Assembly: GCF_027604915.1 (NCBI RefSeq)
Contig: NZ_JAJAQC010000018.1
Span: 1-64,000 of the forward strand
DNA from: Streptomonospora mangrovi
GTDB lineage: Bacteria; Actinomycetota; Actinomycetes; Streptosporangiales; Streptosporangiaceae
Length of the DNA stretch: 64,000 nucleotides
Reading direction: 5' to 3'
In this document: positions 53,103 through 62,196 of the stretch, in pieces
How the letters are laid out: every line of letters starts with the position of its first letter
Position numbering within the stretch: the first letter of the stretch is position 1
Made by a program: the position numbers and the translations under genes
The notes under the pieces: generated by a model
The model's database searches: none
Seen by the model: the letters and a program-made list of their open reading frames with translations, nothing else
What the model was told of the DNA's origin: nothing

Positions 53103-53903
53103 TCAGGGGACGCGGTCCACCAGGCCGTGGGACTCCACCACGTCGACCTCCGCGGCCGCGGTGGTCACCAGCGGCTCCAACGCACCGCCGCTCTCGGCGG
53201 AGGACCACTCCACCTCCCACACCACCGCGACCTCCAGGTCGTAGACCCCCTCGGGCTCGGGCGTGGAGGGACGGGTGAAGGTGTGGCCGCAGTCCGGGGA
53301 GGCCGCCGCCGGGTCATGCCGCCCCGCCACGAAGGGCGTGCCGGGGCCGTCGCAGGACACCGTGGTCCCGTCGCCCATGGACCAGCGCGCCGTGGTCGGC
53401 GTCGCGGTGACCTCCACCGAGCCGCCGGGCACGTCGGCCCGCGCCGACTCCGGCCGCCAGGTGTCCTCCTCCACCCACAACCAGACCGGTACGTGCACCA
53501 GCACCGGCTGACCGGTCGAGGGGGACGTGGTGATCTGCGGGGTGGGCGGCCGCAGTGCGTCACGGGCCGCATCAATGGCCGAGGCCGCCGTGATGACCGC
53601 CGTGTCGCCGAGATCCTCCTGGCCGACGAGCGTCTCGCATTCCTGCGTGCCCAGGCCGGTCTCCTCGCATGTAGGGGCGGCCTGCACGGCCCCGGTGCCC
53701 GGAGCGCTGGTCGCGCCCCCGCCCGCATCGGGGCGGGCGTTGGAGGGATGGGCGCCGGACTCGGCTTGGGCCTCGCACCCCAGCGCGTCGCACCGCGCGT
53801 TGCCGTCGAAGTAGTCGGGGTCGGCCCAGGCGAGGGACCCGCCGGCGGCCACGAAGCCGAGCGCGAGCCCGCCGACGACCACGGTGCGGTCGCGGGTCAG
53901 CAT
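53103..53903 (-). CDS. Secreted Tad-locus protein of unknown function
   Basis: A 266-residue protein with a signal peptide (TVVVGGLALGFVAAGGSLAWA) and four to six Cys in the mature N-terminal half. The C-terminal half is beta-rich with repeated Trp ('PVLVHVPVWLWVEEDTWRP', 'TTARWSMGDGTTVSC', 'VYDLEVAVVWEVEW') and resembles a PKD-like immunoglobulin fold. Proteins like this accompany actinobacterial Tad loci and may be a surface or adhesin subunit, but no function is established. It overlaps the lipoprotein gene by 7 bp. Confidence 0.65.
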   Translation of the reverse strand: MLTRDRTVVVGGLALGFVAAGGSLAWADPDYFDGNARCDALGCEAQAESGAHPSNARPDAGGGATSAPGTGAVQAAPTCEETGLGTQECETLVGQEDLGDTAVITAASAIDAARDALRPPTPQITTSPSTGQPVLVHVPVWLWVEEDTWRPESARADVPGGSVEVTATPTTARWSMGDGTTVSCDGPGTPFVAGRHDPAAASPDCGHTFTRPSTPEPEGVYDLEVAVVWEVEWSSAESGGALEPLVTTAAAEVDVVESHGLVDRVP

Positions 53904-54439
53904 GACCCCGCCTGGCCCAGCAGCAACTCCGAGACCTTCCAGGTCTGGCCGTCGCGGCTGACGGTGGCCTCGGCCTGGCGCCGGATGGGCTCCCGCGGGC
54001 TCTCCTCCACGAGTTCGCCGCTTTCGGCGTCCTCCTGCAACCAGTCGGTGGTGTCGACGCAGTCGCGGATGACGACCGCGGCCGCCTCGGCATCGACATT
54101 GTCGGCCTCCGGCGAGTGGACGGGGGCGCCCCGCGCCACCACACCGTCCTGGGCCCGCGCCTTCAGGCTCTCGCTCGCGAAGTCCAGCGCCTGCCCGGTG
54201 GCGTAGGGCTCAAGCGCCGCGTAATCGGGGTCGGTGGTCCGCGACTGCTCGGCGATCACCGCCCACATGCCCTCGTAGACGGCCAGTGCCTCTTCCTCGG
54301 GCGCAGCGGCACTGGCCGAGGGCGACGGCGAGGCGCTCGTCTCAGTAGGAGGGTCGGCAGACGCGCCCGAACACGACACCAACACCGTGGTCAACAGCAC
54401 CGATACGGCCGCCACCGCCGCACCCCGCCCACGAGTCAT
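53897..54439 (-). CDS. Lipoprotein at the head of the Tad operon
   Basis: A 180-residue lipoprotein. The signal peptide is 'RGRGAAVAAVSVLLTTVLVSC' with a lipobox LVSC and a Ser/Pro-rich linker. The mature domain contains 'LAVYEGMWAVIAEQSRTTDPDYAALEPYATGQAL' and ends 'GQTWKVSELLLGQAGSC'. ATG at 54439 gives a typical short signal peptide; ATG at 54466 is an alternative with AAGAGAG upstream. It is the first gene of the operon and probably sits on the outer face of the membrane. The role in pilus biogenesis is unknown. Confidence 0.65.
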   Translation of the reverse strand: MTRGRGAAVAAVSVLLTTVLVSCSGASADPPTETSASPSPSASAAAPEEEALAVYEGMWAVIAEQSRTTDPDYAALEPYATGQALDFASESLKARAQDGVVARGAPVHSPEADNVDAEAAAVVIRDCVDTTDWLQEDAESGELVEESPREPIRRQAEATVSRDGQTWKVSELLLGQAGSC

Positions 54440-54760
54440 CGGCAACCCCGCTGCGCTCTCGTGCATCACTCTCTTCGGATTACCGAAAGTAATACGACGG
54501 TCACACAAATCCAAGGGGTTGGCATCGCCGAATTCGCGCGGGGGTCAAATGCGCCGTGTTGGGAGCATCGCCACTCCGCGGCCAGGCCGTCTCCTGCCCG
54601 CATCACCGGCGAACTTCTCTATCGAGATGCAAATGGACTGTATCCAGGAATACTATGGGTAACAGCACAGAAGATATTGCAATGCACGCATTTACCCGAT
54701 CTTTCCTGTGCCATCCTTAATGCACCGACATATTCCTGGCAGCGCGGTTCGAGCGGCGAC
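54440..54760. other. Tad operon upstream region
   Basis: About 320 bp of moderate, falling GC content. It should hold the promoter for the minus-strand Tad operon; CGATGTTAGC-like or other operators were not recognised. It includes AT-rich patches around 54640-54720. No other gene was seen. Confidence 0.45.
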
Positions 54761-55060
54761 TTAGGCGTCTGGGGCATGGGCGCTCGGTCGTGGTGCCCCC
54801 TCACGGTGAGGACAGCCCCGAAACAGCATGCCCGCCGTTGGCAGCGTCAACGGCCAGCACGCCGCAGCCAGGATCCCAGCGATCCGGGACAGAGGGTCCT
54901 CCGCTTCCAAGCGCCGCCACTGCCTGTGCAGCCGACGCCGGCACCGGCAACAGAGACCGGCGCCGGTGTGAACACGCAACCGGTGCTGAAGAGCGCAGTC
55001 CACACGCACGCCCGCGGCGACGTAGGCGCCCAGCAGCACAGCGAAAACAGCAGAGAGCAT
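54761..55060 (-). CDS. Small two-helix membrane protein
   Basis: A 99-residue protein beginning 'MLSAVFAVLLGAYVAAGVRVD', then a Cys/Arg-rich middle 'GLCCRCRRRLHRQWRRLEAEDP' and a second hydrophobic stretch 'IAGILAAACWPLTLPTAGMLF'. The layout of helix, basic Cys-rich loop and helix is that of a small membrane protein. Neighbouring frames are shadows. ATG at 55060 has only a weak ribosome site, so the start and the gene are tentative. Confidence 0.45.
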   Translation of the reverse strand: MLSAVFAVLLGAYVAAGVRVDCALQHRLRVHTGAGLCCRCRRRLHRQWRRLEAEDPLSRIAGILAAACWPLTLPTAGMLFRGCPHREGAPRPSAHAPDA

Positions 55061-55173
55061 GACAGTCCAGACCCGGTGGTTGGTCAATGTGGCCTGGTGG
55101 AGCCAGAGCCAGGTGGTGCCGCAGCCGGGAAAGGAAAGCGGCACCACCCTGCAATTGCTCCTCGGCGGTGCGG

Positions 55174-55806
55174 TCACATGCCGAGGACCAGGCGTTCCCT
55201 TTGCAGGCGGAGGCGCACCTGCGCCGACATCGCCGTGAACGAGGGCACGGCAGTGGGAGACAATGCGAACCACACCGCCTTTCCCATCGCTCCTCCCCGA
55301 GGCACAACTCCGCAGCACCCCCCGGCCAGGACCGTGACCAGGTGCAGGCCGCGCCCTCCCTCTTCGGGACTGCCCGCTGCCTCGATCGCCGGAAACGCGG
55401 GAAGGACTGGCGCCCGCACACCGCAGTCGTGCACTTCGATGAGGGCGCACCGGGGCAGCGGCGTCGATGCGCGCACGGTGACCGGGCTACGGCCATGCCG
55501 CCAGGCATTGGTCACCAGTTCGCTGACGATCACGTTCGCGTCCGCCCTCTTGACTTGGTCGAACCCGTGCTGCTCGAGCCAGCAGCCGATCAGCGCACGG
55601 GCTTGAGCGGCGCCTTCGACCGGCAACCTCGCCCAGTGCATCAGGACGTCCGTGGTGTCATTCACGATCTCCTCCAGGGATGACCCCGCGCGGCGGTCGA
55701 CCAACCCCGCGGAACGTGAGGTTGCCGTCGCGCCCAGGAGTTCGATGATGCCTCTCAGGAATATTCCTGGCAAGTGCTCGAAACATTCTCGTCCGCTTTC
55801 TCGCAC
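55174..55806 (-). CDS. HATPase-type ATP-binding regulator (anti-sigma-like)
   Basis: A 210-residue protein with a GHKL ATPase domain: N-box 'VIVSELVTNAWRHG', G1 box 'EVHDCGVRAP' and G2 box 'EEGGRGLHLVTVLAGG'. Such RsbW/SpoIIAB-like single domains occur in large numbers in actinomycetes, usually beside DUF5753 and DUF397 genes, as here. It may act as a kinase or anti-sigma factor. A start at 55641 would give a 155-residue protein closer to family length; GTG at 55806 is used only because the frame stays open. Divergent from the DUF5753 gene. Confidence 0.75.
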   Translation of the reverse strand: MRESGRECFEHLPGIFLRGIIELLGATATSRSAGLVDRRAGSSLEEIVNDTTDVLMHWARLPVEGAAQARALIGCWLEQHGFDQVKRADANVIVSELVTNAWRHGRSPVTVRASTPLPRCALIEVHDCGVRAPVLPAFPAIEAAGSPEEGGRGLHLVTVLAGGCCGVVPRGGAMGKAVWFALSPTAVPSFTAMSAQVRLRLQRERLVLGM

Positions 55807-55881
55807 ATGTCAGGATGGTGATCGGGACGTGAGCCGCCCAGCGCGCCACACTGGTGTCCTCCCTGACTAGAAAGGATCGAC

Positions 55882-56733
55882 GTGCAGCAGCGCAGCCCTG
55901 TCGCAGCCCGCCGCAAGCTCGGTGCTCACCTGCGCGAACTCCGCGGCGCCGCCCGCCTTACCGGCACCAAGGTCGCCCAGCGCCTGGGCTGCGCGCCGTC
56001 CACGGTCAGCAAGATCGAGAGCGGCAACCTCGTCCCCGATTCAGCCCTGCTCGACCGCATGCTCGACCTCTACGGGCTGGAGCCGGCCGCCGAGCGCGCG
56101 GCCTTCCACCGACTACTCGACACGGCCTCGGGCGAGGGGTGGTGGGAGCAGTACGAAGACGTCCTGCCGCCGCGCTTCAACACCTACATCGGCCTCGAAC
56201 TCGACGCCTTGTCGGTGACGGCCTATGAGACCACCCTCGTGCACGGCCTGCTGGAGACCCGGGCCTACGCCGGCTCGCTGATGCACGCGGCCGCCTTCGG
56301 CCAGCGCCCCGACGACATCGAGACGCTGGTCGAGGTCCGCATGCGCCGCAAGGAGAACTTCGACCGCGAGCCGCCGCTGCGGCTGTCGGTGGTGATGGAG
56401 GAAGCCGCCATCCGCCGCCCGGTGGGCGGCCCGGCCGTCATGCGCGAGCAACTGGCCTACCTGCTGGAGGCGCAGGAGAAGCCCTACATCAACATCCAGA
56501 TTCTGCCGTTCTCGCTGGGCGCCCATATCGGCCTCACGGGCCCGGTCGCGCTGCTGGAGTTCCCCGACGACCCGCCCGTGGGCCACGCCGAGGGCACAAC
56601 CGGCAACACCTTCCTCACCAAACCCCGCGATACCAGCCGCTGTAGGATCATCCTCGACAAACTGCACGAGCTGGCCCTGTCTCCTGCCGAGACCTCAGCC
56701 ATGATCAGCGCCGCCCTGGAGGAGCTGCCGTGA
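55882..56733 (+). CDS. XRE-type regulator with DUF5753 domain
   Basis: A 283-residue protein with an N-terminal helix-turn-helix 'LGAHLRELRGAARLTGTKVAQRLGCAPSTVSKIESGNLVP' and a C-terminal DUF5753 domain ('YIGLELDALSVTAYETTLVHGLLETRAYAGSLM', 'EVRMRRKENFDREPPLRLSVVMEEAAIRRPVGG', 'YINIQILPFSLGAHIGLTGPVALLEF'). These are the Scr1-like regulators paired with DUF397 proteins; DUF397 can inhibit Scr1-like factors in Streptomyces. GTG start at 55882 with AAAGGA upstream. It overlaps the DUF397 gene by 4 bp. Confidence 0.9.
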   Translation: MQQRSPVAARRKLGAHLRELRGAARLTGTKVAQRLGCAPSTVSKIESGNLVPDSALLDRMLDLYGLEPAAERAAFHRLLDTASGEGWWEQYEDVLPPRFNTYIGLELDALSVTAYETTLVHGLLETRAYAGSLMHAAAFGQRPDDIETLVEVRMRRKENFDREPPLRLSVVMEEAAIRRPVGGPAVMREQLAYLLEAQEKPYINIQILPFSLGAHIGLTGPVALLEFPDDPPVGHAEGTTGNTFLTKPRDTSRCRIILDKLHELALSPAETSAMISAALEELP

Positions 56734-57095
56734 GGCGTTGGCCTTCGGTCGACACCGAGGACGTCCCGTGGGTGAAGTCCTCCTACAGCACCAACCCCAA
56801 CGGGTGCGTGCAGATCAAACGGCTGGGAGATCACGTCCTCGTCGGCGACTCCAAGCACCCCGACGGCCCGACCCTGACTGTCACAGCCGAGGAGTGGGAC
56901 CGCTTCCTCGACGCGTTCATCGCAGAAGGCCCCGAATCCTCCGGTCGGCTCTGGGCCTCCTTCCACGCCGACGGCGGATTCACCCTGAGCACCACCGACC
57001 CCCGCGATCCAAAGCTGGTCTACACGCAACAGGAGCGCGAGGCCTTCGCCAACGGCGCCCGCGCGGGGGAACTACGAAGCCACATCCGGTCGTAG
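56730..57095 (+). CDS. DUF397 family protein
   Basis: A 121-residue protein: the N-terminal ~60 residues are DUF397 ('WVKSSYSTNPNGCVQIKRLGDHVLVGDSKHPDGPTLTVTAEEWDRFLDAF'). The other half is a charged helical tail ending 'QEREAFANGARAGEL'. DUF397 proteins normally pair with the preceding DUF5753 regulator in one operon, as shown by the GTGA overlap at 56730. Partner binding is inferred from the family. Confidence 0.9.
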   Translation: MRRWPSVDTEDVPWVKSSYSTNPNGCVQIKRLGDHVLVGDSKHPDGPTLTVTAEEWDRFLDAFIAEGPESSGRLWASFHADGGFTLSTTDPRDPKLVYTQQEREAFANGARAGELRSHIRS

Positions 57096-57950
57096 GTCCT
57101 CAGTTTCCGCGACACTGCCTCGCAAGGAGAAGCCATCACTGCCCCCGGGGAAGAAGGCCAGTGTCGGCGGCAGAGAGCACACAACGGCTTCGCAGGAGCC
57201 TGCACCTGCTCCTCTTGCACGCGCGTCTTACTCGGTGTCGTAAGCGCGGCTTCGGTGAGCCAGCGCTGCGTTGCCTTCGTCCGTGATGACAGTCACCCGC
57301 CTCCACATGCATGGAGAGCACCCGACCATCGGATTAGAAGTCCGCCATTTTCCTACCGCCAAGTGCTGAATTAGCCCCTGACGTGCCGTTCTATCCGCGA
57401 GAAGGCGCGCGCTAATACCGATCTGTCGCGCAGTGTGCCGCACAGGTGCCAAACCACCGAGCACCCACGGAGCACCATGGCCGCCACAGCGTCCGCCCTA
57501 GATTTCACCAGCCCCCTCGCACAACCACGCAAATATGAACATATGGACGCACGTCCTAGAAGCCACACACGCGCAGAGACAGCCACCGCCATAGGACTCG
57601 TCCGCAGTGCCCTCACGCCGGGAGACCGTGGCCTCGGCGATCAGGCGGTTCCGTACCAGTGCACCCTGCCGTTCTCCCACCGCGCCTTAGCGCTCAGACT
57701 CTTCCAAGTGGGCCTCGACGAGCCGCCGTCACTGCCATTGCCATCAACGGCAGTGACGATGGGCTCACTCCTATCTTGCGTGGAGAGCACCACGAGACCG
57801 GGGCCGCGAAGCCCTGGCTGCCGAATCATTTTCAGGTGCGTGGAGAGCACGCACGACGAAGGGCCCGACACCTCATGCTGACGAGATTTCCGCGGCTGAC
57901 CAGGCGTTTGAGCTTGGAGCGCCTGTCGTGGGAAACTTAAGGCCGGTTCG
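57096..57950. other. Intergenic region holding repeat R1
   Basis: About 855 bp without a convincing gene. It holds the 198-bp repeat R1, and three copies of GC(A/G)TGGAGAGCAC at 57309, 57778 and 57838. A minus-strand frame over 57228-57464 reads 'MWRRVTVITDEGNAALAHR', like the tail of a small winged-helix protein, and may be a remnant. A + strand frame from ATG 57477 to 57881 starts inside R1 but lacks support. Confidence 0.5.
57362..57559 (+). repeat. 198-bp imperfect direct repeat R1
   Basis: Matches R2 at 62197-62394 without gaps over the same length; by eye about three quarters of positions agree, with blocks such as AAACCACCGAGCACC, ACGGAGCACCATG and GAACATATGG identical. It flanks the giant defence gene on its 3' side (minus strand). 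Each copy has CACGGAGCACCATG or its close match, a ribosome-site-like ATG start for a short peptide beginning M-(A/T)-A-T-A-S. Confidence 0.8.
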
Positions 57951-60900
57951 TCAATCCCATCCGTTTTCAATGTCCTCTTGGTGACGTCGACGATCAGCAT
58001 CGAGGGTGCCCTGCACCAGTTCTATGCCCCGCTCGTAATCGGAACGAAGGTCCGAATCTTGGACTTGGATTGCGGCCTGTCGAGCGCGATCAAGAGTATC
58101 ATTCAATTCAGGGGAATCCCCGTCTAAGTCGCTCCAGTGGCCGGGGTGCATCGTTCCCAGGAGATTTTTTCGGACCTTTGCATGACAGCCTGTTATGCGA
58201 GCGCGCTTCATGATCTTCTCAGCAAGAACCCAGTGACGGAGCGGCCACGTATCGACGCTTCTCAGTACCTCGGTCAGTGCCAAGAGGTAGTCCGCGTCGA
58301 GTTCCGCGACGAGTTCGGCCAGGACTGTCCCCTGAGCCTGGGTCAGGCGGTCGTTGATGGCTGTGGCAACCACGCGACCGAGGCGGTCTTGGATGGCGGG
58401 GTCAAGAGAGAGATTCTGGCGGAGCCAGGACACGAGCGCGCTGGGGTGGTCGTCGTAGACGGCGCCGAGACCGGGCAGGTCGACGCGCAGCGCGATATCT
58501 GCGGCGTCTTTCTCAGCGAGATGGTTCAGTACAAGGTCAGGATGGGAGGACGCGATGCCCACGAGCACCTGCTGAACCTCATAGGACTCGTAGTCGGTGC
58601 GTCCGATGAGCCGGAGGACCGCAATGGCCTCCTCCTTGGTAAGTCCGGCTCCGTAGGCTGATCCGTCGAGGCCGCTGGCTCCCTCTAGAGCACAGGTGGC
58701 GGCAACATCAGTGATGCCTTTATCGAGCATGAACGGGACAGCTTCAAGAGGCTTCGCGCGAAGATAGGGGCCGCCTACACCGAGAAACGTATCCGCGACC
58801 TTTGGATCGGGATCACTGGTGCCAGTTACCCAGAGGACATGCAGGTCGTCGATGTTGTCCCAGGCATTGCGGTCAAATGCGTGAGCGATGGCCGTTTTGA
58901 TGGATCCGCGCTCGTTGACGACAGCACCGTGAAGCCACATTACACCCTCGTCTGGGGTGAAATGCAACATAAGTCTGATGAGATGCCACACACTTCGGTC
59001 GAGTGGCCCGGGTTCTCGGCCAGCGATTTCGCGAACGATGTCAGGGAGGATTTCTGGCGCCCGATGTGCGATGCGCCGCCAGACAGACCATAGATTGCAG
59101 GATCGATCGTGGTGGAGGTTGATAACGTCGCGAGCAGTGCGGTCCAGGAGGTCGAGCATCTCGATGACCGTGCCGAAGTGGAGGAGGCGTCGCACGATGT
59201 CATCAACTATGGTTTCTTCGAGTTCGTGCCGGCCTTGACTTTTCTGTATTAACTGTTGAGCGTGTTCGGCCTGGATTTCACTCTTGGTCAGGCCTGCTGT
59301 ACGCTCATTTTCGGTTGCTCGGGAGGCTTCGAGTTCTTCGAGTGTGGGCACGTCGCCCGGATGGACCCTAGTGGATACGAGCCATCTTTCAAAAAGGACG
59401 TCTGCAAGGTCATCTTCGAGGTGACCAACACCGTCGAGTGTGGCCAGAGTCGTGAGGGCGGCATGCATTACGCGCGACGACTTTGCGCGCTCTGCCGGCC
59501 AGGTGAGGATGTGGCGTACCCGGCGGCGGAGAGCGGGGATGGACGTTCGCCGCGCGATCTCGGTCAGCACGGCGATGGTCGCCAGATCATCATCCTCCCA
59601 AGAAAGAATGATGTCGGGATCGGCTCCCTGGCCAAAATGACCGCGCGGTTGACGCAGGGCGTGCTGCAACAGCGCGATGGCCTGAGAGACGCGGTGGTGA
59701 TTCTGGGAGAGGGCCTGGTCGAGAAGGAGTGCCCGGATTTGGTCGCGTACCGCTCGCATCGCTGTTGCGTCGATAGGTACTCCTTGCATCGAGATCGTAT
59801 GCGGAGCTATCTGGACCGTTGCAACTTCCTCCTTCACAAGTAGGGGTTTGAGGGCGAACAGCGGTGTAGCTTCGTTTTCACCCTGGCCAGGTTCGGTGAG
59901 CCATTCGGTGACTCTCGCGACGATGCGTTCCGGGAAGGAGGAATGGGGAAGTTTGATCAGATTTCCAAGATGCTGCTCAATTGCCCACCGTGCGTTCTCT
60001 GTATTTGAATGGGGCGGGTACGGGGTGTGCTGGTGTAGAGCCCATAGCGCGTCCAAGGCGGTCTCGAGGAGCTCGGGTGCATGGACGGCAGCGCTCGCGT
60101 ACAGGCTAGGAAGTTTGCTGCGAACATCGTCTCGGCCCAGAGCTGGCCGACCACTAAGCTCGCGCCACGATCGTTCACCGCTGTCCTGAGGAACCGGCGT
60201 ATTACACCCGTCCTCCTCGTCCAGCCGGATCCGTAGGCCCTCCAGCACGTCGAGCAGCGCTCGCGGCTGAGTCGCCGCGAGTTGCTGGAAGTGTCCCAAC
60301 TCGTCATACAAGTCGTCATAGGACAACGTCTGCAGGCGATGACGGATCATCGCCCAGATCCGGTTCATGACACGAGGGCCGTTGCGCCTGCATAGGCGCC
60401 AGTCGAGTTCACCGAGGGACATCATCAGCCGGTGCTGATATTGCCCGTGACCAAAGGCTTCCCAGAGAGCGGCGACGAACCCGGTATCGAAGTTTCTGCA
60501 AGCTGCTTGGTCTTCAAGAATGCTGTCAGCCACGATGTCCGGCACGACCCGTAACATGTCCCCTTGTTTTATGAGGACACCGTGGTCAGTCAGCGAGGTG
60601 ATGATCTGCATCAGATCGAGGGGTAGCAAGTCGCAGAAATCCGCGATCTGGCACATCAGTTCATGGTCCTCACAGGGCACTGCTCCGAGTGCTGCATAGG
60701 TGGCCAGAACCTTGCGTGTGGCTCTGCCGTCGAACCCATCGACCTCGGGCTCGCGCAAGCCGCGATACCGCGCAAGGACCGTCTCGCGCAGGTTGGCGTC
60801 GACGGCCAGCGCCGCGGTCAGCTCCCCGTGTCGGATTAGATTGGTGGTGATCACCGCGACGTGTGGACTGTGCTCTGCCTGACCAGCCAGGTAGGACCGT

Positions 60901-62000
60901 AGGTCAAAACTCAGTCCCATTCCGTCAGTAAGCTCCTTCACAAGACGCTGAGCCTGCGTTCTCGTGAGCTCACCAACTGGAACATTAGTCTTCTCCGATG
61001 GCCGAAAACCGGCCAGGATCACCTGTTGAGTGACGGCTTCCAGCGCGCTCGGTCGAGTCGCTAGAACGATCTGGATGTCCTCCCGGCTGCGAGCCAACCT
61101 TAACAGCGGCGCGAGCGCATCGGTGTCGACGTGAGCGTCATCGACTACGACTACCGAGGCGCCAATCCAAAGCTCACTCATCGCCTTCTCACTGAACACC
61201 CATCCGGACCTTAGACAGATGACAAGAAGGTGCGGTTGTCGCTCCCGTAGTTCGAGAAGCGATTCTGTCAAGAGGCGGGACTTCCCCCGGCCACCAGGGC
61301 CGGTCACCACCACAACCTGCCGAAAATCGCCCGAGGTACGATCGAGGGCACGCTTCATCCTGTCCATCTCAGCCGTCCGGCCAACGAGGGGAGCGATATC
61401 GTTCATCACGTCCTCGGGGCTCCGCCGTTCGCCTGCGAACGTCTCAATCGACACGAATGAATCGTCCGGACTTTCCAAAAACAGCCGCCTGACCTCCTGC
61501 CCCCAAAACTCGTCAAGAATTTCGCGCTGGATCTGAACCGGCAGCTCACGTAGCATCACGGTCAAATCCCGTCGATCCCACAGTTGCCAACTTGGATGCT
61601 TCTTGATCTCATTGCGTGCGCCGATCTTCGCGACATCGGAATACACGAGATACAGTTCCTTCGCTTCCTCAAACGTCAACTCGTGTACCGCCTGGATCAC
61701 CCGTGCTGGTGACAAGGACTTTAGGTGCTTGCACTGCCAGGCGGCGGGCACACCGTCATTGAAGTGGCCGAACAAGTCGATGCCGCCCTGCGTGTCACCT
61801 GAAACACCCCAACGAACGATGTTCGCGACGTGTCGCTCGTTCATACCGAGAAACGTCTGAGCCTTCAACAGGCGCTCAACGAAGCTTTCAAAACGCATGG
61901 CTGAAAGCCATGGAGTGGGAAGCAGTTGAGGCTCTCTATCGCCGAGGAACCAGTCACGCGCTGATTGCGATTCCGACTTTTTGGCACGCTTCCCAGCCAT
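57951..62000 (-). CDS. Giant Mrr-nuclease/STAND-type P-loop defence protein
   Basis: A 1,349-residue protein. The N-terminal ~170 residues look like an Mrr/PD-(D/E)XK nuclease: 'RFESFVERLLKAQ', 'GGIDLFGHFNDGVPAAWQCKHLKS' with Asp at 75 and Q-x-K at 89-91. A P-loop NTPase follows: 'VVVVTGPGGRGKSRLL' (Walker A about 229-244), 'ASVVVVDDAH' (Walker B about 281-290) and 'IVLATRP' (sensor). About 1,000 residues of helical, TPR-like repeat sequence follow. This nuclease-STAND-repeat order is that of AVAST/Avs-like antiphage proteins. ATG at 62000 is preferred; the frame opens at 62183. Lower GC suggests recent transfer. Activity is inferred. Confidence 0.75.
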   Translation of the reverse strand: MAGKRAKKSESQSARDWFLGDREPQLLPTPWLSAMRFESFVERLLKAQTFLGMNERHVANIVRWGVSGDTQGGIDLFGHFNDGVPAAWQCKHLKSLSPARVIQAVHELTFEEAKELYLVYSDVAKIGARNEIKKHPSWQLWDRRDLTVMLRELPVQIQREILDEFWGQEVRRLFLESPDDSFVSIETFAGERRSPEDVMNDIAPLVGRTAEMDRMKRALDRTSGDFRQVVVVTGPGGRGKSRLLTESLLELRERQPHLLVICLRSGWVFSEKAMSELWIGASVVVVDDAHVDTDALAPLLRLARSREDIQIVLATRPSALEAVTQQVILAGFRPSEKTNVPVGELTRTQAQRLVKELTDGMGLSFDLRSYLAGQAEHSPHVAVITTNLIRHGELTAALAVDANLRETVLARYRGLREPEVDGFDGRATRKVLATYAALGAVPCEDHELMCQIADFCDLLPLDLMQIITSLTDHGVLIKQGDMLRVVPDIVADSILEDQAACRNFDTGFVAALWEAFGHGQYQHRLMMSLGELDWRLCRRNGPRVMNRIWAMIRHRLQTLSYDDLYDELGHFQQLAATQPRALLDVLEGLRIRLDEEDGCNTPVPQDSGERSWRELSGRPALGRDDVRSKLPSLYASAAVHAPELLETALDALWALHQHTPYPPHSNTENARWAIEQHLGNLIKLPHSSFPERIVARVTEWLTEPGQGENEATPLFALKPLLVKEEVATVQIAPHTISMQGVPIDATAMRAVRDQIRALLLDQALSQNHHRVSQAIALLQHALRQPRGHFGQGADPDIILSWEDDDLATIAVLTEIARRTSIPALRRRVRHILTWPAERAKSSRVMHAALTTLATLDGVGHLEDDLADVLFERWLVSTRVHPGDVPTLEELEASRATENERTAGLTKSEIQAEHAQQLIQKSQGRHELEETIVDDIVRRLLHFGTVIEMLDLLDRTARDVINLHHDRSCNLWSVWRRIAHRAPEILPDIVREIAGREPGPLDRSVWHLIRLMLHFTPDEGVMWLHGAVVNERGSIKTAIAHAFDRNAWDNIDDLHVLWVTGTSDPDPKVADTFLGVGGPYLRAKPLEAVPFMLDKGITDVAATCALEGASGLDGSAYGAGLTKEEAIAVLRLIGRTDYESYEVQQVLVGIASSHPDLVLNHLAEKDAADIALRVDLPGLGAVYDDHPSALVSWLRQNLSLDPAIQDRLGRVVATAINDRLTQAQGTVLAELVAELDADYLLALTEVLRSVDTWPLRHWVLAEKIMKRARITGCHAKVRKNLLGTMHPGHWSDLDGDSPELNDTLDRARQAAIQVQDSDLRSDYERGIELVQGTLDADRRRHQEDIENGWD

Positions 62001-62196
62001 TTGATCATCCAATTCCGTGAACTCGTTGAACCGCCCAACCCGCCGACTCGCGACTTGGTGTTTGTCGTGAGCCCTGACGACGTATACGACACATTCTTGC
62101 AGATGTCGCCGACATCCGGCTGGGGAGACATGGGGCCCGCAGGTGGCAGCCCGGCCAACGGGCCTGGTGTTCCAGTCCGTCATTCTCCTTCCGCCC
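62001..62196. other. Upstream region of the giant defence gene
   Basis: The reading frame of the giant gene stays open here (to 62183), where AAGGAGA sits one base before an ATG. The sequence reads Cys/His-rich and is unlike the family N-terminus. It may therefore be leader or an unusual N-terminal extension. Confidence 0.4.

Noticed and set aside
57435-57881. + strand frame of 148 codons starting in repeat R1
   Set aside because: The corresponding frame in R2 stops after 15 codons and the rest reads low-quality sequence; kept as a possible leader peptide only.
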